The notes under the pieces: model-generated
What the model was told of the DNA's origin: nothing
Databases searched by the model: none
Seen by the model: the letters and a program-made list of their open reading frames with translations, nothing else
From: Pseudomonas fluorescens
Lineage (GTDB): Bacteria; Pseudomonadota; Gammaproteobacteria; Pseudomonadales; Pseudomonadaceae
Length of the DNA: 64,000 nucleotides
NCBI RefSeq assembly: GCF_001623525.1
Contig: NZ_CP015225.1
Location: 3,968,001-4,032,000 of the forward strand
Direction: 5' to 3'
In this document: positions 32,124 through 41,377 of the stretch, one piece after another
How positions within the stretch are numbered: the first letter of the stretch is position 1
How the letters are laid out: the number at the start of each line of letters is the position of its first letter
Program-made: the position numbers and the translations under genes

Positions 32124-35100
32124 GTGAACACAGCACAATGCCTGTCAACGCGCCGTCACTGCCCAAGGGCGGCGGCGCCATCCAGAGCATCGGCAAGGGA
32201 TGGAGCGCCATCGGCGCCCACGGCACGGCGTCCTATGAGATTGCCCTGCCGATTTCCCCGGGGCGCGGTTTTGCCCCCTCCTTGTCGCTGGGGTACGCCA
32301 GCTCGGCCGGCAATGGCGTGTTCGGCATCGGCTGGGGGCTGTCGCTGCCCTGTGTGGCGCGATGGACCGCCCAGGGTGTACCGGCCTATACCGAAGAAGA
32401 CGAGATCATCGGCCCCGATGCCGTGGTGTGGTTGCCCGAGCGAGATCCACAAGGTGCCATCCGCTCGACGCGCATCGACCGCTACAACCGTCTGGCGCTG
32501 AACAAGACCTACACAGTGATCCGCTACTTTCCGAGAATCGAAAGCCGCTTCGAGCGGATCGAGTATTGGTCGTCGGACAAGGAAACACCGGGTTTCTGGC
32601 TCGTACATGATGCCGATGGCAGCCTCCATGTATTCGGAAAAAGCCCTTCGGCGCGTCGAGCAGATCCCCTGGATGCAAGGCGTGTGGGCGAATGGCTGCT
32701 GGAAGAAAGCCTGAACGCCCACGGCGAGCACATCCTTTACCAGTACAAGGCCGACGTCACGGCGCAGCGCTATCTGAGCCGGGTGTGCTATGGCAATTTC
32801 AAGGCCGATGCGGACCTCTACCTGTGGGAAGCGGATCGGCTGAAGGCTGTGCAATGGCACTTCGAATTGGTGTTCGACTACGGTGAACGGAGCACGGAAT
32901 ACCAACGAAAGCCGAACTATGAAGGCCACCAATGGCTGGCCCGTGACGATGCGTTTTCCAGCTTCGCCTACGGTTTTGAGTTACGCACCGAACGACTGTG
33001 CCGCCAGGTACTAATGTTCCACCGTTTTCCTGATGAATGGGGCACGGCCCCCGTCCTGGTGCGACGCGTGTTGCTCGATTATCGTCAGACCAGCCTGGGC
33101 TATCACCAACTGACCGCCGCCCACGACCAGGCATTCGGCGACTCGACGACAGCCGATCACCGTCCGCCTGTCGAGTTCAGCTACAGCGAGTTCAAGTTCC
33201 CGCTTGAACGCCCCGACTGGCAGCCTTGGCAAAACATGCCGGGGCTCAACGAAAACCAGGGTTTTCAACTGGTGGATCTGTACGGCGAAGGCTTGCCGGG
33301 CGTACTCCATCGAGGCGATGGCGGTTGGTATTACCGCGAACCCATGCGAGCCAAGGCCAACAGCAATGAAGTGGCTTACGGCCAATGGCGGGCGTTGCCC
33401 CGCATTCCCGTTGCCGACCCTGCAAAACCACTGCAGCAGTCACTGAGCGACCTCACGGGCGACGGTCGACTGGATTGGATCATCGCCCAGCCGGGGTGGA
33501 GCGGTTTTTTCTCCCTCGGTCCCGAGCGCAACTGGTCGGATTTCGCCACGTTCAACGCGTTCCCCGCGGAATTTTTCAATCCACAAGGGCAGCTGGCCGA
33601 CCTGATGGGCGCGGGCCTCAGCGACCTGGTGTTGATCGGCCCACGCAGCGTTCGCGTGTACGCCAACCAGCAGGAGAATGGTTTTTCGGCAGCCCGCGAA
33701 ATATCTCGCGGCGAGGCAGACGACGCCCTCCCACTCATCAGCGTGTCGCCCTCCGAGTTGGTGGCATTCAGCGACATGCTCGGCAGTGGCCAACAGCACC
33801 TGGTACGCATTCGTCACAACGAAGTGAAGTGCTGGCCAAACCTGGGGCATGGACGTTTCGGCAACGGCATCGTGCTGGGTTCACCGGGCCTGGCATACGA
33901 AACCTTCGACGCCTCGCGTATTCGTTTGGCGGACCTCGATGGCTCCGGCGCCACCGATCTGATCTATCTGCAAGCGGACCAGGCGCTGATCTTCATGAAC
34001 CGCGGTGGCAATGGCTTCAGCCCTCCCGTGGCGCTGCCCTGGCCCCAAGGCCTGCACTACGACCGCCTGTGCCAGGTGAGCATCGCCGACCTGCAAGGCC
34101 TCGGCTGCTCCAGCCTGGTCCTGAGCCTGCCCCACAGGGGAAACCAACATTGGCGCTGCGACTTCGTCAGCGCGAAACCGTATTTACTCACCGGCACAAA
34201 CAACAATATGGGTACCGCCAACAGTATCCGCTACCGCAGTTCCGCGCAGGAATGGCTGGACGAAAAAGCCGAAAGAGTGGCCGCCGACAGGCCCCTGGCT
34301 TGTCATCTGCCATTGGTCGTGCACGTGGTGTCGAATCAAACCCAGCTGGACGAGATAACGGGCAATCAACTGCTCCAGTCCTTCACCTATCGCCAAGGTT
34401 ATTACGACGGCATCGAACGGGAATTTCGCGGCTTTGGCCTGCTGCTGCAAACCGACGAGCAGACCAACCCCGACGATGCCGAATCACCAGGCTTCACGAC
34501 GCCGTGCCTGACCAAGAACTGGTTTCACACCGGCCAGGCGGTGGACCTGCCCCATATCGGTTACAGCCACGCGGATCCCATCGCCGTGGCGCCGGGCAAG
34601 ACCTTGCTGAGCCAATACTTGCCTGAGACCGGGAGCGACACCCCCATTGTCTCGCCCACCACGGCGACCACTCTGGAAATGTCTCGCGCCCTCAGTGGCT
34701 ACCTACTGCGAAGCGAGGTATTTGGAGTCGATACACGCCGGGGCAACAGAACGTTGTATTCGGTCCAGGAAAATCGCTATCGCCTACGCCTGCTCCAGGC
34801 ACCCGAGGGCAACCGGCGCCATGCCCGGATGTTGCCGCTGCTGCTGGAGTCCATCCACTATCAGTACGAAGGCCTGACCGACGATCCGCAATGCCAGCAC
34901 ACCTTGAATCTGCAATACGACGCCTACGGCTCGCTGACTCACAGCGTAAACGTCCATTACGCCCGACGAAAAAACCTCGACGATACTCCGCCGTTCAGTG
35001 ACGCCGATCAGCAACGCTGGTGGCGCGATGCTCATGATCCAGCGCAACAGTTCCATTACCTGACCGAAACCTGCGCTGAGTACATCCATTTGCCAGCGCC

Positions 35101-36607
35101 TCAAGGCTGGCGACTGGGCCTGCCCTATCGCCAGCGGACCCACGCGCTGAAAAAACCCAAGGCACCCGAGACCGGCGGGTTGAGCACACGGGACATGACC
35201 TATGAAAGGTTCATCGAACTCACCGGGGAAACCGCCTGGATAACCCAAAGCGTCCTGACAGGCCTGTCGGTGCAACGCTACAAGGACGCCTCCAGCACGC
35301 AAACCCTGCCAGACGGCGTCGCGAATTTCGAAGCCCTGGGCGACCACATGGAAACCGCTGAGCTGGACGAAACCGCCTTGAAAGCTTTCCATCTGTTGCC
35401 GCAAACCTCCCGCCCGAAGGGCAAGCTGCTGGAACGAATCGGCTACCACCGCATGGACGCCTTTCTGCCGGCGACGCCACTGCTCGACAAACTCTGGTCA
35501 GTCAAAAGAGATTTTGCGACCTACGCGCCACTGGAAGGCTTCTACAAAATCCAGACCCAACAGGCGAGTGAACACCATGGCGTGACCGCCTTCAGCTACG
35601 ACAATTACCACTGCTTTATCACCGCATTCAAACTGCCCGATGGCTGTGTCACCCAAGCGCTCTACGATTACCGCTCGCTGCTGCCACGACGCATTACCGA
35701 TCCCAACGGCAACGTCCAGGAAGGCCTGGTTGATGCCTTCGGCCAAGTATTGGCCACGACGCTCTACGGTAACGAGAACAACATACCCGTGGGTTTCAAA
35801 CCCATCGCGCAGTTCAAGCGGCCGCGCTTCAACCGTCCGACAGAAGCGATCGAACAGTGCCAGGACGCCTTGCAGGAGGCCGCCACAGCGCTCTATTACA
35901 CGCCCTTCAGCTGGATGGGTTGCGTGTCGAACGCCGCGCTGGCGGACGGCGACTGGCTGGCGCGATGCGTGCTCAACCGAGACCTGCTCCCCAGCGGACA
36001 TATCCGTGCGTCGGCTCGAACGCGCCTGGCGGATCTTCAAACACTCTGCGCCGACGACCTGAAACTGAAGAACGAAATGGATGCCGCAACGCGTGAGCCG
36101 GTGCACATCGCCGCACTGGTGGCCGACCGCTACCCCGATGACGACCAGCAGCAAATCCGCATCGCCATCACCTGCTTCGACGGTTTCGGTCGAACCCTGC
36201 AAAGCAAACAACGGGTCGAACCGGGCATGGCCTACGTCGTCACATCCCAGGGAGCACTGACACTCAAGAATGGAAAACCCATGGAGCAAACAACGGCAAC
36301 ACGCTGGCGTGTCAGCGAACGAGTGGAATACAACAACAAGGGTTTGCCGATCCGCCTCTACCGCCCTTACTTCGCCGATCAGCATCGTTACATCAACGAT
36401 GCGTCCTTGCGGCAGTTCGGTCATTGTGACCAACAGTTCTACGATGCATTGGGTCGCCCCACCCGCACGCGCCTGGCCGCACAGGCTGGCCTTTCCTATA
36501 TGCGGCGGCACACCCGCCATGCCTGGTACACCCTGGACGAGGACGAGAACGACACCCTGGAAGAGGTCATGGCCGAACAAGCACCGGCTATCGGAGGTGA
36601 GGCATGA
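32120..36607 (+). CDS. Insecticidal Tc toxin TcB subunit (TcaC/TcdB/SpvB-like)
   Basis: TcB component, 1495 aa, which forms one half of the hollow TcB-TcC cocoon and docks on TcA through its beta-propeller. It starts with the SpvB-type domain (residues ~10-330: LPKGGGAIQSIG, ALPISPGRGFAPSLSL, GIGWGLSL). It then shows FG-GAP/VCBS-like propeller repeats (DLTGDGRLDW near 443 and DLDGSGATDL near 606). The long RHS-like middle and C-terminal parts end close to the start of TcC. Start and stop each overlap the neighbouring gene by four bases (ATGA). It is full length for the family, with no frame break. Confidence 0.93.
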   Translation: MSEHSTMPVNAPSLPKGGGAIQSIGKGWSAIGAHGTASYEIALPISPGRGFAPSLSLGYASSAGNGVFGIGWGLSLPCVARWTAQGVPAYTEEDEIIGPDAVVWLPERDPQGAIRSTRIDRYNRLALNKTYTVIRYFPRIESRFERIEYWSSDKETPGFWLVHDADGSLHVFGKSPSARRADPLDARRVGEWLLEESLNAHGEHILYQYKADVTAQRYLSRVCYGNFKADADLYLWEADRLKAVQWHFELVFDYGERSTEYQRKPNYEGHQWLARDDAFSSFAYGFELRTERLCRQVLMFHRFPDEWGTAPVLVRRVLLDYRQTSLGYHQLTAAHDQAFGDSTTADHRPPVEFSYSEFKFPLERPDWQPWQNMPGLNENQGFQLVDLYGEGLPGVLHRGDGGWYYREPMRAKANSNEVAYGQWRALPRIPVADPAKPLQQSLSDLTGDGRLDWIIAQPGWSGFFSLGPERNWSDFATFNAFPAEFFNPQGQLADLMGAGLSDLVLIGPRSVRVYANQQENGFSAAREISRGEADDALPLISVSPSELVAFSDMLGSGQQHLVRIRHNEVKCWPNLGHGRFGNGIVLGSPGLAYETFDASRIRLADLDGSGATDLIYLQADQALIFMNRGGNGFSPPVALPWPQGLHYDRLCQVSIADLQGLGCSSLVLSLPHRGNQHWRCDFVSAKPYLLTGTNNNMGTANSIRYRSSAQEWLDEKAERVAADRPLACHLPLVVHVVSNQTQLDEITGNQLLQSFTYRQGYYDGIEREFRGFGLLLQTDEQTNPDDAESPGFTTPCLTKNWFHTGQAVDLPHIGYSHADPIAVAPGKTLLSQYLPETGSDTPIVSPTTATTLEMSRALSGYLLRSEVFGVDTRRGNRTLYSVQENRYRLRLLQAPEGNRRHARMLPLLLESIHYQYEGLTDDPQCQHTLNLQYDAYGSLTHSVNVHYARRKNLDDTPPFSDADQQRWWRDAHDPAQQFHYLTETCAEYIHLPAPQGWRLGLPYRQRTHALKKPKAPETGGLSTRDMTYERFIELTGETAWITQSVLTGLSVQRYKDASSTQTLPDGVANFEALGDHMETAELDETALKAFHLLPQTSRPKGKLLERIGYHRMDAFLPATPLLDKLWSVKRDFATYAPLEGFYKIQTQQASEHHGVTAFSYDNYHCFITAFKLPDGCVTQALYDYRSLLPRRITDPNGNVQEGLVDAFGQVLATTLYGNENNIPVGFKPIAQFKRPRFNRPTEAIEQCQDALQEAATALYYTPFSWMGCVSNAALADGDWLARCVLNRDLLPSGHIRASARTRLADLQTLCADDLKLKNEMDAATREPVHIAALVADRYPDDDQQQIRIAITCFDGFGRTLQSKQRVEPGMAYVVTSQGALTLKNGKPMEQTTATRWRVSERVEYNNKGLPIRLYRPYFADQHRYINDASLRQFGHCDQQFYDALGRPTRTRLAAQAGLSYMRRHTRHAWYTLDEDENDTLEEVMAEQAPAIGGEA

Positions 36608-39393
36608 ATCCAGGCCTCCACCGCAGGACACCGACGCTCAAGGCTGTCGACAGTCGAGGCCTGCCCGTGCGCCAGGTCGCTTACTGCCGGCGCAACGCAG
36701 AAGAACAATCCCAAGCGCGCATCATCCGCCAACACCACGACACGGCTGGACGCCAGGTTGCGCAGTGGGACCCAAGGCTGTTCGACACAGCAACCGAAGC
36801 CAACCTGACGACCGTCTACAGCCTTTCCGGCAAACCGTTGTTGGTGAACAGTGTCGACGCCGGCTGGCGCCTGAATCTCCCTGGCGCTGCCGGACAGATC
36901 GTGCGCAGCTGGGATCAGCGAGGAAACCATTGGCGCACCACTTACGACCAGCAGCTAAGGCCGACCGCCATCCACGAGCAATTGCCAGATCAGGATCCGC
37001 GCCGAGTCGAATGCCTGCGCTACGGCGACAGCTCGCCGGAATCCGCCGCACGCAATCTTTGCGGCGCCCTGATCCGCCACGATGACAGCGCGGGCAGCCT
37101 GCTCGTCCATGAATACGCCCTCTGCGGCAAACCGCTTGGCCAGACGCGACACTTCCTCGTCGATGCGGCACAACCCGACTGGCCGGCCGAGGAGATCGCC
37201 CGCGATAAACTGCTGGAAAAGGGCAACGGCTACGAAACCCGGTGGCGCTACGACGCATTGGCGCACCCCATCCTGCTGACGGATGCGGCCCGGCACCAAC
37301 AGCGCTACGGGTTTGATATCGCCGGGCAACTCAAAGTTATGAGCCTGAAAGTAAAAGACGCTACGACTGAAAAAATCATCCTGAAGGATCTCGTCTACAA
37401 CGCGTCTGGCCAGGTCGAATCCCAGGTTGCCGGCAACGGCGTCATCAGTCGCGCCGCATTCGATCCGGCCAGCGGCCGACTGATCTCACTCAGCGCGTCG
37501 GTGTCTGGCAACACCTTGCAGGATCTGCGCTACACCCACGACGCGGTGGGTAACGTGACACACATCGAGGACCGGGCCCAACCGGTGCAGTTCGGCAGTA
37601 ACCAGCGGGTCGACGCCACCTGCACGTTCACCTACGACAGCCTTTACCAGTTGAGCAGCGCGACGGGCCGTGAAACGGCGGGGCTGACCAGCAATCCCGA
37701 ACTTCCCGCCTTCAGCAGGACGCCATTCGACGCCCGCCAACTGTTCCCGTTTACCGAGCACTACCAGTACGACGCTGGTGGCAACCTGATCGAACTGCGC
37801 CATGTCCGCGACCGCAACAACTACACCCGGAAGCTGGAGATCGCCGCCTCCAGCAATCGCCTGCTGTCCTGGAACAAGGCTGAGCACTTCGATGCCAACG
37901 GCAACCCGCAGGTGCTCCATCCGGGCCGGGCACTGGAGTGGAATGCCCGCAATCAACTCGCCAGCGTGACGCTGGTGCAGCGCGCAGACGGCCGCCACGA
38001 CCTTGAGCGCTATGGCTACGACAGCACGGGGCAACGGGTGCGCAAGGTCCAGGTCACCTATGCTTCGGCTGTGACCCATACCCGGGAAGTCCGTTACCTG
38101 CCGGGCCTCGAAATCCACACCCGTCAGCACGAACGCCTGGAAGTCATCACCTTGCAGGCCGGCCGTTGCAGCGTGCGGTACCTGCACTGGACCGAGGGCC
38201 GTCCGGCGGGCATCGCCACCAACCAGACGCGCTACAGCCTGGACGACCACCTGGGTTCCAGTTCGCTGGAGCTCGACGATGAAGGCTGGCTGATCAGCCA
38301 GGAAAGCTATCTCCCCTACGGCGGAACCGCTTGGGCGGCGTCCCGCTCGGCCGTGGAAGCCGACTACCGAACCATACGTTATTCCGGCAAAGAGCGTGAT
38401 GCCTGCGGCCTGTATTACTACGGGCAACGGTACTACGCACCGTGGCTGCAACGCTGGATCAGTCCCGATCCAGCGGGGGCAGTTGACGGGCTGAACCTGT
38501 ATTGCATGGTGGGGAACAACCCGATGAGATTTACCGACCCTTCGGGCCTGATGAGGGACGAGGACTTCAAGGAATTCGAAACCTGGGGCCGGGCCCGGTC
38601 GCAGGAAATCATGGATTCGGCAAAAGGTGACTATTCTTATCGTTTAATGCCGGATTACTTCGATAAAACGTCCGATCAGTTTCTCAATGACGGACTCCTG
38701 CGCCAGGAGTTTCTTGCTCACTCTTATGGCTACATCAAGATGGAAGAAGTCGGGCTCAGCGACTTCTTCAACCTGCCAAAGCCGCAAGGCAGCATGAGGG
38801 GATACAAAGGCGTGGACCGCAACTATGACGGCCGGGCCAGGACCGACACCCCCTCAGAACACTACTTGAACTTTGGCACCTATCGGATCGGCAATACCGC
38901 TGAATACCTGGCCGATTTATCCAGCCGATACGCCGCCGCCAAAAACGACATGTTCCACAATGTGGCCATAGATGAGGACGTCCTGAAGGACGCACCGACG
39001 CTAAGCCGGCTGACCGATCAGGTCCATGAACTGCAGCAACCGACTCGGGGCTGGATCGAAACCCATATTGAAAACATGGGTGGGATCATGCCGATACGTG
39101 CCGGAGGCCCCGGGACCCATGCAGAAGTGCGGCTGGCGAATTCCGTGGTAGCGCTCTACCCGGACAGGGCGGAAAGAATGCTTTCCGACACCACCATACT
39201 CACCGACACGCTATTCAGGGGCGACGCCCCAGAGCCATTCCCCGCTTGCATCAATTGCAGCGGGATTCTTCCTGTGCAGATCAGCGTCCCCACTGGACGC
39301 AGCCCCGTCGACTACGCGGGATACAACGCTCGCGTCCAGCAAATAAACGAGGCATCACGTCCTCGCCCACGAGGCAGCCGGGCGAGAAGATAA
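36604..39393 (+). CDS. Insecticidal Tc toxin TcC subunit with YwqJ-like deaminase cargo
   Basis: TcC component, 929 aa. Residues 1-640 are RHS/YD repeats ending in the RHS-associated core (YSGKERDACGLYYYGQRYY; WISPDPAG; NNPMRFTDPSGL at 638-649). In known TcC proteins this core cleaves itself to free the hypervariable toxin inside the cocoon. The hypervariable end (650-929) has the zinc-site pattern of the nucleic-acid/nucleotide deaminase superfamily: GTHAEV with His839 and Glu841, then PACINC with Cys882 and Cys885, most like the YwqJ clade. By inference the injected cargo is a deaminase acting in the target cell. The overlap with TcB is ATGA. No immunity-like gene follows: the next gene is convergent. 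Confidence 0.9.
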   Translation: MNPGLHRRTPTLKAVDSRGLPVRQVAYCRRNAEEQSQARIIRQHHDTAGRQVAQWDPRLFDTATEANLTTVYSLSGKPLLVNSVDAGWRLNLPGAAGQIVRSWDQRGNHWRTTYDQQLRPTAIHEQLPDQDPRRVECLRYGDSSPESAARNLCGALIRHDDSAGSLLVHEYALCGKPLGQTRHFLVDAAQPDWPAEEIARDKLLEKGNGYETRWRYDALAHPILLTDAARHQQRYGFDIAGQLKVMSLKVKDATTEKIILKDLVYNASGQVESQVAGNGVISRAAFDPASGRLISLSASVSGNTLQDLRYTHDAVGNVTHIEDRAQPVQFGSNQRVDATCTFTYDSLYQLSSATGRETAGLTSNPELPAFSRTPFDARQLFPFTEHYQYDAGGNLIELRHVRDRNNYTRKLEIAASSNRLLSWNKAEHFDANGNPQVLHPGRALEWNARNQLASVTLVQRADGRHDLERYGYDSTGQRVRKVQVTYASAVTHTREVRYLPGLEIHTRQHERLEVITLQAGRCSVRYLHWTEGRPAGIATNQTRYSLDDHLGSSSLELDDEGWLISQESYLPYGGTAWAASRSAVEADYRTIRYSGKERDACGLYYYGQRYYAPWLQRWISPDPAGAVDGLNLYCMVGNNPMRFTDPSGLMRDEDFKEFETWGRARSQEIMDSAKGDYSYRLMPDYFDKTSDQFLNDGLLRQEFLAHSYGYIKMEEVGLSDFFNLPKPQGSMRGYKGVDRNYDGRARTDTPSEHYLNFGTYRIGNTAEYLADLSSRYAAAKNDMFHNVAIDEDVLKDAPTLSRLTDQVHELQQPTRGWIETHIENMGGIMPIRAGGPGTHAEVRLANSVVALYPDRAERMLSDTTILTDTLFRGDAPEPFPACINCSGILPVQISVPTGRSPVDYAGYNARVQQINEASRPRPRGSRARR
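38551..39393 (+). other. Hypervariable toxin domain of TcC (YwqJ-like deaminase)
   Basis: About 280 residues after the DPSGL boundary. The base composition is visibly more A/T-rich than the RHS part, as expected of exchangeable toxin tips. HAE (839-841) and CxxC (882-885) are 43 residues apart, a spacing usual for deaminase-fold enzymes. Confidence 0.7.
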
Positions 39394-39399
39394 TGTCAG

Positions 39400-39768
39400 T
39401 CAAACACTGATTGCATTGGTGAACACCAGGCGATTGCCGAACGGATCGACCACCGCCATGTCCTGGCTGCCCCAGGGCATGGCCTGGATATGCGGGCGGG
39501 CGAACGGGTATTGCTTGGTCAACAGGTGCGCCTGGAACGCTTCCAGTTCATCGGTCTCGATCCGCAGCGCCGAGCCCGGCGTGCAATCGCCATGGTGCTC
39601 GGACAGGTGCAGTACGCAGTCGCCACGGGAGACTTGCAGGTACAGCGGGAAGTCGTCGCCGAAACGATGTTGCCAGTCGACGGTAAACCCCAGGAAGTCG
39701 ACATAGAATACCAACGCCTTGGCTTCATCGAAGATCCGCAGGATCGGAGTGGTTTTACCGAAGCTCAT
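39400..39768 (-). CDS. Glyoxalase/bleomycin-resistance-like protein
   Basis: Small vicinal-oxygen-chelate fold protein of 122 aa with two beta-alpha-beta-beta-beta modules (KTTPILRIFDEAKALVFYVD, then DPFGNRLVF). His in LHLSEHHGD and Glu in the TDELEAF region are plausible metal ligands, but the true substrate (glyoxal, antibiotic or other) cannot be told. GGGAGCAACCC precedes the ATG. It is convergent with the Tc operon and ends 6 bp from it. Confidence 0.85.
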   Translation of the reverse strand: MSFGKTTPILRIFDEAKALVFYVDFLGFTVDWQHRFGDDFPLYLQVSRGDCVLHLSEHHGDCTPGSALRIETDELEAFQAHLLTKQYPFARPHIQAMPWGSQDMAVVDPFGNRLVFTNAISV

Positions 39769-39853
39769 GGGTTGCTCCCTGGCTGAAAAGACCCAGTGTA
39801 GATGGGTTGACCCTAGTGCTTCGGCCTGGGCACTGGGTTCTTTAGTGCCAATA

Positions 39854-39869
39854 CGCCATTATTATGGCG
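39854..39869. promoter_or_regulatory. Short inverted repeat CGCCAT-TATT-ATGGCG
   Basis: Perfect 6-bp arms with a 4-nt loop, 34 bp past the deacylase stop and 85 bp ahead of the glyoxalase start. It may be a weak terminator for the first or an operator for the second. Confidence 0.3.
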
Positions 39870-39903
39870 CCAATTAAAACAAATTCAGCCATCCAGCCCC
39901 TCC

Positions 39904-41376
39904 TCAGGCGCGATCCAATGGGCTGAATCCCTGGCGCAGATCGCCTTCGCGCGCCAGAAACCGACCTGCTCTGCGCCCATTCGCCCGCCCCTCGTCATAA
40001 CTCAGGACACCGTTGACCCACACCCCGTCGATGCCTTCGGCGGGCCGTTGCGGCGCGTTGAAATCAGCCACGTCGCGAATGGTTTGCGGGTTGAACAACA
40101 CCAGGTCCGCCCAGTGGCCTTCGCGAATTTCACCTCGGCCCTTCAAGCCGAAGCGCGCCGCCGACAGGCCGGTCATCTTGTGCACGGCGGTGTGCAGCGG
40201 AAAAAGCCCAACCTCACGACTGAAATGTCCCAGCACCCGTGGGAAAGCGCCCCACAAACGCGGATGGGGAAACGGATCGTCGGGCAAACCGTCGGAACCC
40301 ACCATGGACAGCGGATGGGCGAGGATTCGTCTTACGTCGCCTTCGTCCATGCCGTAGTACACCGCCCCAGCCGGTTGCAGACGACGTGCGGCGTCCAGCA
40401 GCGAGACGTCCCATTCGTGGGCGATGTCGGCGAGGTCGCGACCGCCCATGCCCGGGTGGGGTGTCGACCAGGTGATGGTGATGCGATGGGCATCGGTCAC
40501 TTGCTTGAGATCCAGGGTCGAGGAACTCGCCGCGTAGGGATAGCAGTCGCAGCCGACCGGATGGGTTTTGGCCGCATTTTCCAGCGCCGCCAGCACCTGC
40601 GGACTGCGTCCCCAGTTACCGGTGCCCGCGCATTTGAGGTGGGAAATAATCACCGGGCTCTTGGCGCGACGGCCAATCTGGAACGCCTCATCCATGGCCT
40701 CGAGCACCGGTTCGAATTCGCTGCGCAGGTGGGTGGTGTAGATCGCGCCGAAGGCCTGCAACTCTTCGCTCAGTTGCATGACTTCGTCGGTGGACGCCGA
40801 AAATGCATTGGCATAGGCCAGGCCGGTGGACAGGCCGAGCGCACCGGCCTCCAGGCTTTCGCGCAGTTGCCCACGCATGGCCGCGATTTCTCCCGCGCTG
40901 GCGCTGCGCAACAAATCCTCCATGTGGTTGCTGCGCAGGGCTGTGTGGCCCACCAATGCGGCGACGTTGACGGCGGGCGTAGCGGCCTCCACCGCGGCCC
41001 GATAATCAGCGAAGCGTGGGTAGGCGAACGCTTGCGCGGTGCCGAGCAGGTTCATCGGGTCCGGCGGATCGCCGCGCAGACTGACCGGCGCAGCGCTGAT
41101 GCCGCAATTGCCGACGATCACCGTGGTCACGCCCTGGCTGAGCTTGGGCAGCATCTGCGATTGGCGAATCACCACGGTGTCGTCGTGGGTGTGCACATCG
41201 ATAAAGCCCGGCGCCAGCACGCGGCCAGCGGCGTCGACGTCTTCAATCGCCCGGGTATCGCCCAAGTCGCCAATACGCTCGATGCGCCCGCCGCGAATCG
41301 CCACATCGGCGTTGTAGCCGGGGCGGTCGCTGCCATCAATGACCAGCGCATTGCGGATAAGGGTGTCGTATTGCAT
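39904..41376 (-). CDS. N-acyl-D-amino-acid deacylase (D-aminoacylase)
   Basis: Amidohydrolase-superfamily enzyme, 490 aa, that hydrolyses N-acyl-D-amino acids to D-amino acid and carboxylate (EC 3.5.1.81 type). It has the GFIDVHTHDD metal motif (His62, His64), a Cys metal ligand in GNCGIS, a later HLKC segment and the late Asp of GSDGLPDD. The ATG at 41376 with GGGAG upstream is correct; an open frame continues upstream into the RpiR gene but is not coding. It follows the RpiR regulator by one base and lies in a minus-strand operon gntP-type permease, rpiR, deacylase, pointing to uptake and use of acylated D-amino acids. Confidence 0.9.
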   Translation of the reverse strand: MQYDTLIRNALVIDGSDRPGYNADVAIRGGRIERIGDLGDTRAIEDVDAAGRVLAPGFIDVHTHDDTVVIRQSQMLPKLSQGVTTVIVGNCGISAAPVSLRGDPPDPMNLLGTAQAFAYPRFADYRAAVEAATPAVNVAALVGHTALRSNHMEDLLRSASAGEIAAMRGQLRESLEAGALGLSTGLAYANAFSASTDEVMQLSEELQAFGAIYTTHLRSEFEPVLEAMDEAFQIGRRAKSPVIISHLKCAGTGNWGRSPQVLAALENAAKTHPVGCDCYPYAASSSTLDLKQVTDAHRITITWSTPHPGMGGRDLADIAHEWDVSLLDAARRLQPAGAVYYGMDEGDVRRILAHPLSMVGSDGLPDDPFPHPRLWGAFPRVLGHFSREVGLFPLHTAVHKMTGLSAARFGLKGRGEIREGHWADLVLFNPQTIRDVADFNAPQRPAEGIDGVWVNGVLSYDEGRANGRRAGRFLAREGDLRQGFSPLDRA

Positions 41377-41377
41377 G

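Noticed and set aside
38551..39393. TcC tip as an ADP-ribosyltransferase like TccC3/TccC5
   Set aside because: I see no R-S-E pattern of ARTs, while an HAE plus CxxC pair is present.
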